This document shows positions 1 through 6,484 of a DNA stretch of 7,525 nucleotides, piece after piece. The stretch is from an uncultured Altererythrobacter sp. GTDB taxonomy: Bacteria; Pseudomonadota; Alphaproteobacteria; Sphingomonadales; Sphingomonadaceae. Both the position numbers and the translations under genes were made by a program. The stretch is from positions 1-7,525 of the forward strand of contig CALFEA010000138.1 of assembly GCA_937950385.1 (NCBI GenBank). Reading direction: 5' to 3'. The notes below the pieces were generated by a model. It saw only the letters and a program-made list of their open reading frames with translations. It did not search any database and was not told the origin of the DNA. Within the stretch, counting starts at the first letter, position 1; the number at the start of each line of letters is the position of its first letter.

Positions 1-568
1 TCTTTACGCCAAACTGCTCCAACGCGCCCGCCAAATTGTCTGAACCTTTTCGTGAATGGAAATTTCCGGTTAGCACGATGACCTTGCGGTGGCGGCCAGT
101 CTGTAACTTTTCGGAAATACGTTGTGCCGCGCTTTCGTAAAATGTTGGCTGCTGTGCTGATCGCGTGTCTATCAAAAGCACTTCATTGCCAAATCGCTCG
201 GCATTGTTCCTTAAGCGGCAGAGCATATCGAGCATTGCTTCGCTGCTCTTTCCATGTGCTCGACGTCGCTCCCAACTTGGGCTGAAATGTGTTGGAGGAC
301 AGGTCATCCCAGCACTATCGGCTTTTAGTTCGAGCGCGAACAGAACCTGCGGGCCAAGCTCGTCTGATAGATCGGCGACAATCTTCGGTATTTCTTTGGT
401 GCCATGCAATTCGCCGATTACGATTACATCGTGGCGCGATAGGTCTTCATCGAATTGCTGACCAAGCAATGTTGAAGGAAAAGTCGGTTGCTTTTCCATC
501 GGGGCTTTAGACGCGCAGCCAATAAAAAAAGCAGAAGCTAGAAGCGATATAAAGATTGTTCTCATCAT
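1..568 (-). CDS. Putative ChaN/Tiki-superfamily lipoprotein (C-terminus beyond window)
   Basis: The reading frame is open from ATG at 568 to the left edge (189 codons), so the C-terminus is missing. The N-terminus MMRTIFISLLASAFFIGC is a short lipoprotein signal with a candidate lipidation Cys18; Phe at -3 is unusual for a lipobox, so outer-membrane anchoring is probable but not certain. The mature part begins with a strand and the motif VIVIGELHGTKE (Glu53, His55), has a second acidic strand end FALEL (Glu80), and near the edge has VIVLTGNFHSRK (His171). This G-E-x-H-G start with a late G-N-x-H motif is the pattern of the ChaN/EreA/TraB-Tiki superfamily, whose members include haem-binding lipoproteins and metal-dependent hydrolases. 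The substrate cannot be named. ATG at 565 is an equally possible start; neither has a good Shine-Dalgarno. It lies 20 bases after the SDHAF4-like gene on the same strand. GC is about 51% over 1-300, against about 63% in part of rsmB, with codons such as AGA, ATA and CTA. Confidence 0.7.
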   Translation of the reverse strand, partial: MMRTIFISLLASAFFIGCASKAPMEKQPTFPSTLLGQQFDEDLSRHDVIVIGELHGTKEIPKIVADLSDELGPQVLFALELKADSAGMTCPPTHFSPSWERRRAHGKSSEAMLDMLCRLRNNAERFGNEVLLIDTRSAQQPTFYESAAQRISEKLQTGRHRKVIVLTGNFHSRKGSDNLAGALEQFGVK

Positions 569-588
569 CACTAATTAGCGCGCATTAA

Positions 589-771
589 TCAAAAATCCCA
601 AGCGATGCCTTCGCGTTCCCAATCGCCATAGCGAGTAGGGGACAGCGCGCGCGGCTCATCCTTCATCGGGTCAACCGCCTTGGGCTGCGGCACGGGATCA
701 TTGGTCCAATGAGCGGGCTTCTTGAATGCTTCAGGGCGTTTGGTGGATCTTTCCGTCATGCCCATAGACAT
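589..771 (-). CDS. SDHAF4-like succinate dehydrogenase assembly factor (DUF1674)
   Basis: A 60-residue polar protein whose C-terminus, SPTRYGDWEREGIAWDF, is the signature of the DUF1674/SDHAF4 family (family pattern P-x-R-Y-G-D-W-E-x-x-G-x-x-x-D-F at the very end). In eukaryotes SDHAF4 binds the flavinylated SdhA subunit and helps its assembly into succinate dehydrogenase; the bacterial members are presumed to act the same way in the cytoplasm. The N-terminal half is Lys/Pro-rich, probably disordered and poorly conserved. The start is uncertain: ATG codons lie at 771, 765 and 759, and a TTG at 795 extends the frame to 68 residues. None has a well-spaced Shine-Dalgarno; the 759 start (MTERSTKRP) would give a typical compact member. 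It is divergent from rsmB with a 47-base gap, an arrangement I recall from other alphaproteobacteria. The family call is firm; function in this organism is inferred. Confidence 0.87.
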   Translation of the reverse strand: MSMGMTERSTKRPEAFKKPAHWTNDPVPQPKAVDPMKDEPRALSPTRYGDWEREGIAWDF

Positions 772-818
772 GGGAGCACTGGCGCGATCATTCAACCCTG
801 TCTAAGGCGCTAATCCAT

Positions 819-2078
819 ATGGCTCAAACTCCCGGATTATACGCGCGCCAAGGCGCTTTGAAATTGGTCGATGCAGTGATGCGGCGCGGCGAGACGATGG
901 AGCAGGCAGAGGGGCCTGCGCTCGGCAATATTCGAAAACCCGCCGACAAGGCGCTCGCGCGGGCATTGGCGGCGGAAAGCTTGCGCTGGTTGGCCGATTT
1001 GGATGCGCTGATCGATAGCGCGACCAAGAATGTGCTTCCCGAAGATGCGAAGCCGCGCGCCGTATTGCGCCTGATGCTGGCGGGTTGGCTGCGCCTGCAC
1101 ACCCCGCCCCATGCGGTGATCGCAACATGCTTGCCGCTGTTATCGGGCGGGCCGAGACGCTTGGCGCATGGCGTGTTTTCTACCCTGCACAAGCGCGATG
1201 TGAAATTGCCTGACGCGCCTACTATGCCGGAGCGCGCTTTGGAACGTTGGGGTGAGGAGCGCGCAGCAGGGATTGCCGCTGGTTTAGCCCAGCCGCCTGA
1301 GCTTGATCTGGCCCTGCGCGAGCCCGATGACACCGCGCAGTGGCAGGCAAAATTGGGCGGTGTGTCGCTTGCGCCCGGCCATGTGCGTGTGCCGCGCGGC
1401 TCGGCAACTCAAACCCTCGACGGCTTTGATGAAGGCGCATGGTGGGTGCAAGATCTTGCCGCGCAAATCCCCGCTAGCATGCTGGGCGCAGGCGCAGATA
1501 AAAACGCGCTCGACCTATGCGCCGCGCCGGGCGGTAAGACGCTGGCACTGGCGGCCAATGGCTGGAGGGTCACCGCGCTCGATATGTCGAAGCGGCGGCT
1601 GCAATTGCTCAAAGACAATTTGAAGCGCACGGGCCTAAAAGCTTCACCCATTCGCGCCGATGCGCTTGTCTGGGAGCCTAAGCATCAGTTTGACGCGATA
1701 TTGCTGGATGCGCCCTGCACAGCCACGGGCACATGCCGCCGCCATCCCGATGTTCTACACCGCGTTGGCGGGCGCCAGATCGAGGAGCTAACCTCGCTGC
1801 AAATGGGCCTGATTGAGAGCGCCGCAGACTGGCTGAAGCCGGGCGGCACGATGGTCTATGCCGTGTGTTCGCTAGAGCCGGAAGAAGGCGAAGAACAGGC
1901 CGTTCGCGCCTCGAAACTGGACAGCTTGGAACCCATGCCCATAACAGCAGATGAGCTTCCCGCAGGCCTTCAGCCCACACCAGAAGGGTGGGTCCGCACC
2001 CATCCGGGAATGCTGGCCGAACATGGCGGGCTCGACGGGTTCTTCATCGCGCGCTTTACCAAAAAGAATGCCGCTTAA
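819..2078 (+). CDS. rsmB: RsmB-family 16S rRNA (cytosine-5)-methyltransferase
   Basis: A 419-residue protein, close to the 429 of E. coli RsmB, which makes m5C967 in 16S rRNA using S-adenosylmethionine. Residues 1-140 form an all-helical NusB-like RNA-binding domain (Y-A-R-x-G-A-L-K-L-V-D at the start, then AVLRLMLAGWLRL at 81-93). The catalytic domain follows. Motif I is LDLCAAPGGKT (231-241) and binds SAM, Asp255 ends the next strand, motif IV is LLDAPCTATGTCRRHPD (295-311) with Cys300 as the general-acid/release cysteine, and motif VI is YAVCSLEPEEGE (347-358) with Cys350 as the expected nucleophile. All key residues of the NOL1/NOP2/Sun family are present. The start ATG lies 12 bases after a weak AAGG and gives the natural N-terminus of the NusB domain. 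It is divergent from the SDHAF4-like gene and convergent with the 2111-2935 gene (32-base gap). Other NSUN-type specificities are less likely because of the NusB-like domain. Confidence 0.93.
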   Translation: MAQTPGLYARQGALKLVDAVMRRGETMEQAEGPALGNIRKPADKALARALAAESLRWLADLDALIDSATKNVLPEDAKPRAVLRLMLAGWLRLHTPPHAVIATCLPLLSGGPRRLAHGVFSTLHKRDVKLPDAPTMPERALERWGEERAAGIAAGLAQPPELDLALREPDDTAQWQAKLGGVSLAPGHVRVPRGSATQTLDGFDEGAWWVQDLAAQIPASMLGAGADKNALDLCAAPGGKTLALAANGWRVTALDMSKRRLQLLKDNLKRTGLKASPIRADALVWEPKHQFDAILLDAPCTATGTCRRHPDVLHRVGGRQIEELTSLQMGLIESAADWLKPGGTMVYAVCSLEPEEGEEQAVRASKLDSLEPMPITADELPAGLQPTPEGWVRTHPGMLAEHGGLDGFFIARFTKKNAA

Positions 2079-2110
2079 CTCTGCGCGAGACCGCCGTTTG
2101 CCAGCCGCCT

Positions 2111-2935
2111 CTACCAGCGCAATATTGTCGCTGCACAAGACTTACCCAATTGGCTGAATGTCAGGCAAGTTTGGCCGTCTGTCTGCTGCGTGACTGTAAT
2201 ATCAATCGACGTACCCAATTCGATATAGCGGTGCATATCCATCTCACCAAACTGGATTTGAAGCTCAGGATCTTCCGTGCACAAACAGGCCGCCTGCCTG
2301 CTCAGCTCGGCCAAATGCGGAGCGTTCACATGGTCGCCTGACCCGCTGAAAAAGGGGTGACCGGGCATCAAGCCGTTCTGCTTGGTGACAAGAGCCGCTG
2401 TTCGCAATGCTCCACCGGCCTTGCTTAAAGGCGCGATCAAAGGCGGCTCTGCTTCTGATAGGCCGAGCATGTCGCGGCTGGCATAGGTGGACTCAGCTGG
2501 CGGCGCAGCGACCTTCAATGCGTCCGACTTTGATCCCTTGCGCCACTCTTCAAAATTGCGATTGCGGAATATGACGCCCTTGCCCGTGAGATCGGCAATC
2601 AAACGGTCTGATGCGTCATAAAGCGCAATCGAAAACTCAAGCTTGTCTTCATCTTTGGATGGCCAAAACACGCCGCGCACAGCTTGGCCTGCATCCTTGT
2701 CACCCAATTGCCAACGCGTCCAAGTGAGCGCGCTCCACTTGTCATCATCGCGGGCTTGCAATGCTTGAGTGGCGCCAACACTGGTCCAGAAATTTTGCGT
2801 TTGAATGACCAGCGGATGCTGGGGCGGCAAGGCCAGCCACGGCCATTCGCCTTGATCCTGCGAGCAGGCAAAATGCACCGATCCATCCGATTGAACCTGC
2901 GTATTGCTTGTGTAACTGCGGGTGAGTTTAGGCAT
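2111..2935 (-). CDS. Uncharacterised protein, possible double hotdog fold
   Basis: A 274-residue soluble protein with no signal peptide or membrane segment. I do not recognise it as a named family. The first half has WLALPPQHPLVIQTQNF (34-50), then alternating strands ending in LEFSIALYDASDRLIADLTG (99-118), a pattern like the long strands of hotdog thioesterases (hydrophobic-x-L-Y-D-x-x-x-R-L-I-A). The second half has GHPFFSGSGDHVNAPHLAEL (192-211) followed by SRQAA and by MDMHRYIELGTSIDITV (232-248), which resembles the strand, hot-dog helix and return strand of a second unit. The D-H-V-N-x-x-H-x-x-E-x-x-R-Q-A segment also recalls AfsA-type hotdog proteins. Acyl-CoA or acyl-thioester chemistry is therefore possible, but no catalytic residue can be assigned. 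It begins 22 bases after the msrA stop on the same strand, so the two are probably cotranscribed. Its Shine-Dalgarno is weak. That it is a real gene is likely from length, context and composition. Confidence 0.8.
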   Translation of the reverse strand: MPKLTRSYTSNTQVQSDGSVHFACSQDQGEWPWLALPPQHPLVIQTQNFWTSVGATQALQARDDDKWSALTWTRWQLGDKDAGQAVRGVFWPSKDEDKLEFSIALYDASDRLIADLTGKGVIFRNRNFEEWRKGSKSDALKVAAPPAESTYASRDMLGLSEAEPPLIAPLSKAGGALRTAALVTKQNGLMPGHPFFSGSGDHVNAPHLAELSRQAACLCTEDPELQIQFGEMDMHRYIELGTSIDITVTQQTDGQTCLTFSQLGKSCAATILRW

Positions 2936-2957
2936 GAATTTGCTTTGGATCAGCCCT

Positions 2958-3512
2958 TCACGCGCCCGCCTTTACTTTCGCTGCATAACTCTTGCGCAAT
3001 TTTGCAAGCTTTGGCGGGATTGTTGCAAGGCAATAGGGATTGCGCTGGCCGTCACCTTCCCAATATTCCTGATGGTAATCCTCTGCCGGATACCATGTCG
3101 CGGGCCCTTCAATCGTGGTGACCGCTGTGCCGTCATTGTCCGTATTCCAGCGAGAAATCGCTGCCTGAGCTTCGGCTGATTGTCCTTCACCATCGACAAA
3201 GATCGCGCTGCGATATTGCGTGCCGACATCATTACCCTGCCGGTTCAATTGGGTCGGATCATGCGTGCCGAGGAATACATCATACAGCTCTGCAAGGCTG
3301 ATCGCATGGGGATCGAATGTGACGCGGATCGCTTCTGCATGGCCGGTGGCCCCGGTGCAAATCGCTTTATAGGTCGGGTCCGGTGTGTCGCCGCCAATAT
3401 AGCCCGATTCCACTTTGCTGACGCCGACAACATCATTGAACACCGCCTCGGTGCACCAAAAACATCCGCCGGCAATGATGGCTTGTTCGTATTCGCTCGC
3501 GCCGCTTGTCAT
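2958..3512 (-). CDS. msrA: Peptide-methionine (S)-S-oxide reductase MsrA
   Basis: MsrA reduces the S epimer of methionine sulfoxide, free or in proteins, with electrons from thioredoxin, and so repairs oxidative damage in the cytoplasm. The 184-residue protein has the catalytic motif GGCFWCTE (15-22, nucleophile Cys17), GHAEAIRVTFDP (57-68, with Glu60 at the conserved acid), GTQYRSAIF (97-105), the YHQEY element (146-150) and NPYC (158-161), where Cys161 is a candidate resolving cysteine as in other MsrA proteins with a C-terminal cysteine. The start is supported by AGGAG at 3522-3526, nine bases upstream on this strand. An overlapping out-of-frame ATG at 3520 opens only a three-codon frame that ends over the true start and sits too close to the Shine-Dalgarno. 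It is divergent from the secreted methyltransferase gene (111-base gap) and is followed after 22 bases by the possible hotdog protein. No fused MsrB domain is present. Confidence 0.96.
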   Translation of the reverse strand: MTSGASEYEQAIIAGGCFWCTEAVFNDVVGVSKVESGYIGGDTPDPTYKAICTGATGHAEAIRVTFDPHAISLAELYDVFLGTHDPTQLNRQGNDVGTQYRSAIFVDGEGQSAEAQAAISRWNTDNDGTAVTTIEGPATWYPAEDYHQEYWEGDGQRNPYCLATIPPKLAKLRKSYAAKVKAGA

Positions 3513-3559
3513 TCGTCCATTCTCCTATGTTACCCATCAGATAGGAACCCGCAGCCCAC

Positions 3560-3587
3560 TTGTCATCGGGGCGTCATGGCCTATTAG
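3560..3587 (+). promoter_or_regulatory. Candidate sigma-70-type promoter for the methyltransferase-aguB-folK run
   Basis: TTGTCA at 3560-3565 (five of six matches to TTGACA) is followed after 16 bases by TATTAG at 3582-3587 (four of six matches to TATAAT). Transcription would begin near 3594, giving a leader of about 30 bases that contains the AGAGGA ribosome binding site (3608-3613). This is the only plausible pair I found in the 111-base divergent gap. The match is moderate and unproven. Confidence 0.4.
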
Positions 3588-3623
3588 CATGGCAGACGGG
3601 AAAAATTAGAGGATATAAAACCG

Positions 3624-4472
3624 ATGAAAACTGCAATTTACGCACTTGCTGGCGCTGCAGCGCTCGCAGTCGCTGCCCCTGCTATTGCTGATGGCCACGC
3701 AACAGACCCAGCACTTACCGCAGTGCTCGCATCACCAGATCGCGCCGCAGACCAGCCGCGCGACAAGTATCGCAGGCCCGCTGAAACGCTCCATTTCTTT
3801 GGCGTCAAGCCAGATATGACGGTGGTGGAATATGGCCCAGGCGGCGGTTGGTACACCCGCGTGCTTGCGCCTTATATCATGAAAAGCGGCAAATATATTG
3901 CGATCAACGCCGATAGCGATGCAGCCACATACACCACCCGTGCCCGCGAGGCCCGCGCCAAAGGTTGGACCGAACGCTTTAAGACCGGCCTAGCCGAGGC
4001 AATGGGCACGAAAGCAGAAGACGTAACCGCCTTTGAAATTGATGAAATGCCCGAGGAGATGGAAGGCACCGCCGACCGCGTGCTGATCTTCCGGTCAATG
4101 CACGGCCTCAACATCAGAAACGGCGCAGACAGCGTGCTGAAAGCCGCGCGCAAATTGCTTAAAGATGATGGCATGGTCGGCGTGGTTCAGCACCGCGCAC
4201 CAGAAGGCGCCAGCTATGATGATTATGGCGCTCGTCAGCGCGGCTATATGCGGACACAAGATGTTGTCGCAATTTTTGCAGCGAACGGCTTTGAACTGGC
4301 TGCTGAAAGCGAGATTAATGCCAATCCGAAAGATACCGCCGATTATGAAGGCGGTGTTTGGACGCTGCCACCGATGCTGAGCTTCGGCCGGCAATCGGCA
4401 GAGGAGCAGGCGAAACACCGGGCAATCGGTGAAAGTGACCGGATGACGCTGCTTTTCAAAAAAGCAAAGTAA
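3624..4472 (+). CDS. Exported predicted SAM-dependent methyltransferase (COG4798-like)
   Basis: A 282-residue protein that begins with a textbook Sec signal peptide (Lys2, hydrophobic alanine-rich core 5-20, A-I-A cleavage site after residue 22). The mature part has the Rossmann-type SAM motif I TVVEYGPGGGWYTRVLAPYI (66-85), a strand DRVLIFRSMHGL (151-162), a post-motif LLKDDGMVGVVQHRAPEG (178-195) and the C-terminal IGESDRMTLLFKK (268-280). The last two segments and the WTLPP at 246-250 are typical of predicted methyltransferases grouped as COG4798. No substrate is known for this group. The start has AGAGGA at 3608-3613 ten bases upstream, and the next in-frame Met (65) would remove motif I context, so the signal peptide is genuinely part of the gene. 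It is divergent from msrA and heads a run with aguB (30-base gap) and folK. How a periplasmic protein would obtain SAM is unclear; a non-methyltransferase role for the fold is possible. Confidence 0.85.
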   Translation: MKTAIYALAGAAALAVAAPAIADGHATDPALTAVLASPDRAADQPRDKYRRPAETLHFFGVKPDMTVVEYGPGGGWYTRVLAPYIMKSGKYIAINADSDAATYTTRAREARAKGWTERFKTGLAEAMGTKAEDVTAFEIDEMPEEMEGTADRVLIFRSMHGLNIRNGADSVLKAARKLLKDDGMVGVVQHRAPEGASYDDYGARQRGYMRTQDVVAIFAANGFELAAESEINANPKDTADYEGGVWTLPPMLSFGRQSAEEQAKHRAIGESDRMTLLFKKAK

Positions 4473-4502
4473 TGACGGCGGGCGGCGAGGAAGCGTAAAC
4501 CT

Positions 4503-5366
4503 ATGGCTTTGCTAACCCTTGCCGCCCTTCAATTGCCTTTGGCTGATGCCGATGAGGCGGTGAATATTGCCGCTGTTGGCGAGCTGGTTGAACAGGCCGC
4601 AGCCCGCGGTGCGGAAGTGATCGTGCCGCCGGAATTGTTTTCAGGCGCATATTTCTGCCGCGAGGAAGATGAGGCGAACTTTGCGCTTGCACGGCCCACG
4701 TTGGAGCACCCCAGCGTGATCGCCATGCGCAAACTCGCCGCTAAGCTAAAGGTCGCTATTCCCACCAGCTTTTTTGAGCGCGACGGGCACCATTATTACA
4801 ATACGGTCGCGATGATTGGCCCTGATGGCGATGTCATGGGCACATACCGCAAGAGCCACATTCCCGATGGGCCAGGCTATGAAGAAAAATTCTACTTCCG
4901 CCCCGGCAATGACGGTTTCAAAGTGTGGGATGTGTTTGGCGCGCGCATCGGCGTCGGCATTTGCTGGGATCAATGGTATCCAGAGGCTGCCCGCGCCATG
5001 GCCCTGATGGGCGCAGAGGTGCTGGTCTATCCCACCGCTATCGGCTCAGAGCCTTATGATGCAGAGCTCGATACTAGCGCCATGTGGCAGCGCGCGATGC
5101 AGGGGCACTCTGTGTCCAATTGCATGCCGGTGCTGGCTGCAAATCGGATTGGCGCGGAAGGTTCAGAACAGGCCGCGCAAACATTCTACGGCCACAGCTT
5201 CATCACCAATGAATGGGGCGACAAGATCGCCGAATTTGGTGCAGAGGAAGAGGGCATATTGGTCGCAGGCCTCGACCTTGGCAAAGCGGCAAAGCACCGC
5301 GCAGGCATGGGCTTTTTCCGTGATCGCCGCCCGCAGCTTTATGGCCGCCTCGCCGAAGATATTTGA
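4503..5366 (+). CDS. aguB: N-carbamoylputrescine amidase
   Basis: AguB hydrolyses N-carbamoylputrescine to putrescine, CO2 and ammonia, the last step of the arginine-agmatine route to polyamines, in the cytoplasm. The 287-residue length is normal. The nitrilase-superfamily triad is complete: Glu44 in VPPELFSGAYF (41-51), Lys117 in YRKSHIPDGPGYEEKFYF (115-132) and Cys154 in GVGICWDQWYPE (150-161). The ELFSGAYFC and CWDQWYPE forms, the HSVSNCMPVLAANRIG stretch (202-217) and FYGHSFI (228-234) are closer to AguB than to general nitrilases or beta-ureidopropionases. GAGGAAG at 4487-4493 lies nine bases before the ATG. It follows the secreted methyltransferase by 30 bases and precedes folK by 12 bases. 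The usual upstream partner, agmatine deiminase (aguA), is not in the window. The family is certain; substrate specificity is assigned from sequence similarity as I recall it. Confidence 0.92.
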   Translation: MALLTLAALQLPLADADEAVNIAAVGELVEQAAARGAEVIVPPELFSGAYFCREEDEANFALARPTLEHPSVIAMRKLAAKLKVAIPTSFFERDGHHYYNTVAMIGPDGDVMGTYRKSHIPDGPGYEEKFYFRPGNDGFKVWDVFGARIGVGICWDQWYPEAARAMALMGAEVLVYPTAIGSEPYDAELDTSAMWQRAMQGHSVSNCMPVLAANRIGAEGSEQAAQTFYGHSFITNEWGDKIAEFGAEEEGILVAGLDLGKAAKHRAGMGFFRDRRPQLYGRLAEDI

Positions 5367-5378
5367 GCGCGACCGGGC

Positions 5379-5855
5379 ATGCTCTATCTGATCGCGCTGG
5401 GCTCCAATATGCGGCATCCGCGCCTTGGCCAGCCCCGCGCCATATTGGATGCAGCGATAGAGGCGCTGACCCAAAACGGTCTGGATGTGTTGGTGCAATC
5501 GCCCACGATTGCCAGTCGCCCGCTTGGCCCCTCTCAGCGCAATTTCGCAAATGGTGCCGCCGTGGTGGAAACACAGCTTAGCCCGCCGCAATTGCTGGAT
5601 GTGTTGCAAAGCATAGAGCGCGAATTTGGCCGCCCCGCCCCGCAAAAGCGCATCGGCCAAAGATGGCGCGCCCGCATGCTCGATCTCGACATTGTCTTGT
5701 GGAGCGGCGGCATGTGGCAATCTCCGCATCTGACCATTCCGCACACTGACATGGCGCAGCGCAATTTTGTCCTTGGCCCAGCCGCCAGCATTGCCGGTGA
5801 CTGGCGAGATCCTGTCAGCGGCCTCACCCTGCGCCAATTAAACGCCCGACTTTAA
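5379..5855 (+). CDS. folK: 2-amino-4-hydroxy-6-hydroxymethyldihydropteridine pyrophosphokinase (HPPK)
   Basis: HPPK transfers pyrophosphate from ATP to 6-hydroxymethyl-7,8-dihydropterin, the step before dihydropteroate synthase in folate biosynthesis. The 158 residues match the E. coli size. Visible family signatures are LIALGSN (4-10), the GPSQRNFANGAAVVET stretch (50-65), QRWRARMLDLDIVLW (94-108) and IPHTDMAQRNFVLGP (120-134). By alignment with E. coli HPPK, Trp96 and Arg99 correspond to the pterin/ATP-loop residues Trp89 and Arg92, and Asp102 and Asp104 to the Mg-binding Asp95 and Asp97. Met100 replaces the Thr usually found between the Arg and the L-D-L-D motif, a mild oddity. The start lies 12 bases after the aguB stop with no good Shine-Dalgarno, so translation may be coupled to aguB. 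folK here is separated from folP and folB, which are not in the window. Its end converges on the PEP-CTERM gene's terminator region. Confidence 0.94.
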   Translation: MLYLIALGSNMRHPRLGQPRAILDAAIEALTQNGLDVLVQSPTIASRPLGPSQRNFANGAAVVETQLSPPQLLDVLQSIEREFGRPAPQKRIGQRWRARMLDLDIVLWSGGMWQSPHLTIPHTDMAQRNFVLGPAASIAGDWRDPVSGLTLRQLNARL

Positions 5856-5875
5856 AACCTGTGCATAGCGCATAG

Positions 5876-5905
5876 AAAAAGGGCCCAGCTGTTACAGCCG
5901 AGCCC
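5876..5905 (-). terminator. Intrinsic terminator of the PEP-CTERM transcript
   Basis: On the minus strand an interrupted stem, GGGC/GCCC outside and GCTG/CAGC inside around a three-base loop (5881-5905), is followed directly by five T residues (complement of 5876-5880). This is the form of a Rho-independent terminator for the leftward PEP-CTERM gene, whose stop is 64 bases upstream of the stem. Read on the plus strand, the same stem lies 25 bases after the folK stop but has only a short T run after it, so it would be weaker in that direction. Confidence 0.7.
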
Positions 5906-5913
5906 CGTTTCTC

Positions 5914-5937
5914 GCTTTAGAAGACCAATTCTTAAGC
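5914..5937 (-). repeat. Inverted repeat (hairpin) in the 3' region of the PEP-CTERM transcript
   Basis: GCTTTAGAA (5914-5922) and TTCTTAAGC (5929-5937) pair in eight of nine positions, with one T-T mismatch and a six-base loop. It lies between the PEP-CTERM stop (5970) and the terminator stem. No T run follows it on either strand, so it is not itself a terminator. A role in protecting the 3' end of the mRNA is possible but unproven. Confidence 0.5.
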
Positions 5938-5969
5938 TTGGATTGTCACATCCCTTTAGACTTGCTCGC

Positions 5970-6470
5970 TTATGCAGCGGCAGTCTTGCGGCGACGCCAG
6001 CCGAGGCCGAGTGCTGCAAGAGCCAGGCCGAACAGGCCGAGCATGCCAGGTGCAGGAACGTCTGCAACAGAGAAATTGCTGATGGTTTTGACATAGTCAC
6101 CGCCGGTGATTGGATCACCCCAGTGCGACCACAGGTTCACGCGGTCTGTGCCGTTGAAAACCAGCTTTTGAGCGTGGGTTGTGTCATTGTCGGTCGTCGC
6201 AACGCCATTGATGATGCGCGTACCGTCGAGCGATGTCAGGATCGCCATGAAGTTTGGTGTTTCGCCGCCTTGGAAACCAGCGAGATCTGGGCTCGTGAAA
6301 GACGCATCAATGCGGTTACCAATCCATGTACCTGACTGTGTGTCAGTGTCGATGGTCAGAACGTCACCATTGGTGAATTCATATTCGAAGATGGTTGCAG
6401 ATGCCGGTGCAGCAACTGTCATAGAAGCGGCTGCGAGCCCGATTGCAGCGGTTTTGTAGAACTTAGTCAT
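5970..6470 (-). CDS. PEP-CTERM sorting domain protein, small secreted
   Basis: A 166-residue protein with a Sec signal peptide (Lys3 and Lys6, core 8-21, A-S-A cleavage after residue 25) and a C-terminal sorting signal: VPAPG (138-142), a hydrophobic span rich in Leu, Gly and Ala (143-158) and the cluster RRRK (159-162) near the end. This tripartite tail is the PEP-CTERM signal recognised by exosortases, which are thought to process such proteins for the envelope or exopolysaccharide matrix. The mature domain of about 112 residues is acidic, has no cysteine, is rich in Thr, Asp and Gly and appears beta-stranded; I assign no function. AAGGGG at 6480-6485 lies nine bases before the ATG. A sigma-54 promoter (6556-6571) lies upstream and a terminator follows, so it is probably a single-gene transcript. 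No exosortase gene is in the window; one must be elsewhere if this signal is used. Confidence 0.9.
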   Translation of the reverse strand: MTKFYKTAAIGLAAASMTVAAPASATIFEYEFTNGDVLTIDTDTQSGTWIGNRIDASFTSPDLAGFQGGETPNFMAILTSLDGTRIINGVATTDNDTTHAQKLVFNGTDRVNLWSHWGDPITGGDYVKTISNFSVADVPAPGMLGLFGLALAALGLGWRRRKTAAA

Positions 6471-6484
6471 TAGTCAATTCCCCT

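Noticed and set aside
165..510. Two overlapping plus-strand open frames of 98 and 73 codons
   Set aside because: They are antisense to the lipoprotein frame, whose GELHG and GNFH motifs and signal sequence are coherent. The plus-strand products show no motif or ribosome binding site.
570..590. AT-rich near-palindrome around GCGCGC considered as a CtrA or other regulator site
   Set aside because: It does not match TTAA-N7-TTAA, the arms pair imperfectly, and it lies inside a likely two-gene transcript.
2079..2110. Possible bidirectional terminator between rsmB and the convergent gene
   Set aside because: The 32 bases contain no stem followed by a T run on either strand.
3509..3520. Three-codon upstream frame overlapping the msrA start
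   Set aside because: Its ATG is only one base from the Shine-Dalgarno, too close for efficient initiation, and it is probably fortuitous.
5163..5837. Open frame of 224 codons on the minus strand across aguB and folK
   Set aside because: Both plus-strand genes have complete catalytic motifs. The antisense frame crosses their junction and shows no family pattern; high-GC DNA often gives such frames.
5943..6459. Plus-strand open frames of 130 and 92 codons opposite the PEP-CTERM gene
   Set aside because: The minus-strand gene has a signal peptide, sorting signal, ribosome binding site, promoter and terminator; the plus-strand frames have none.
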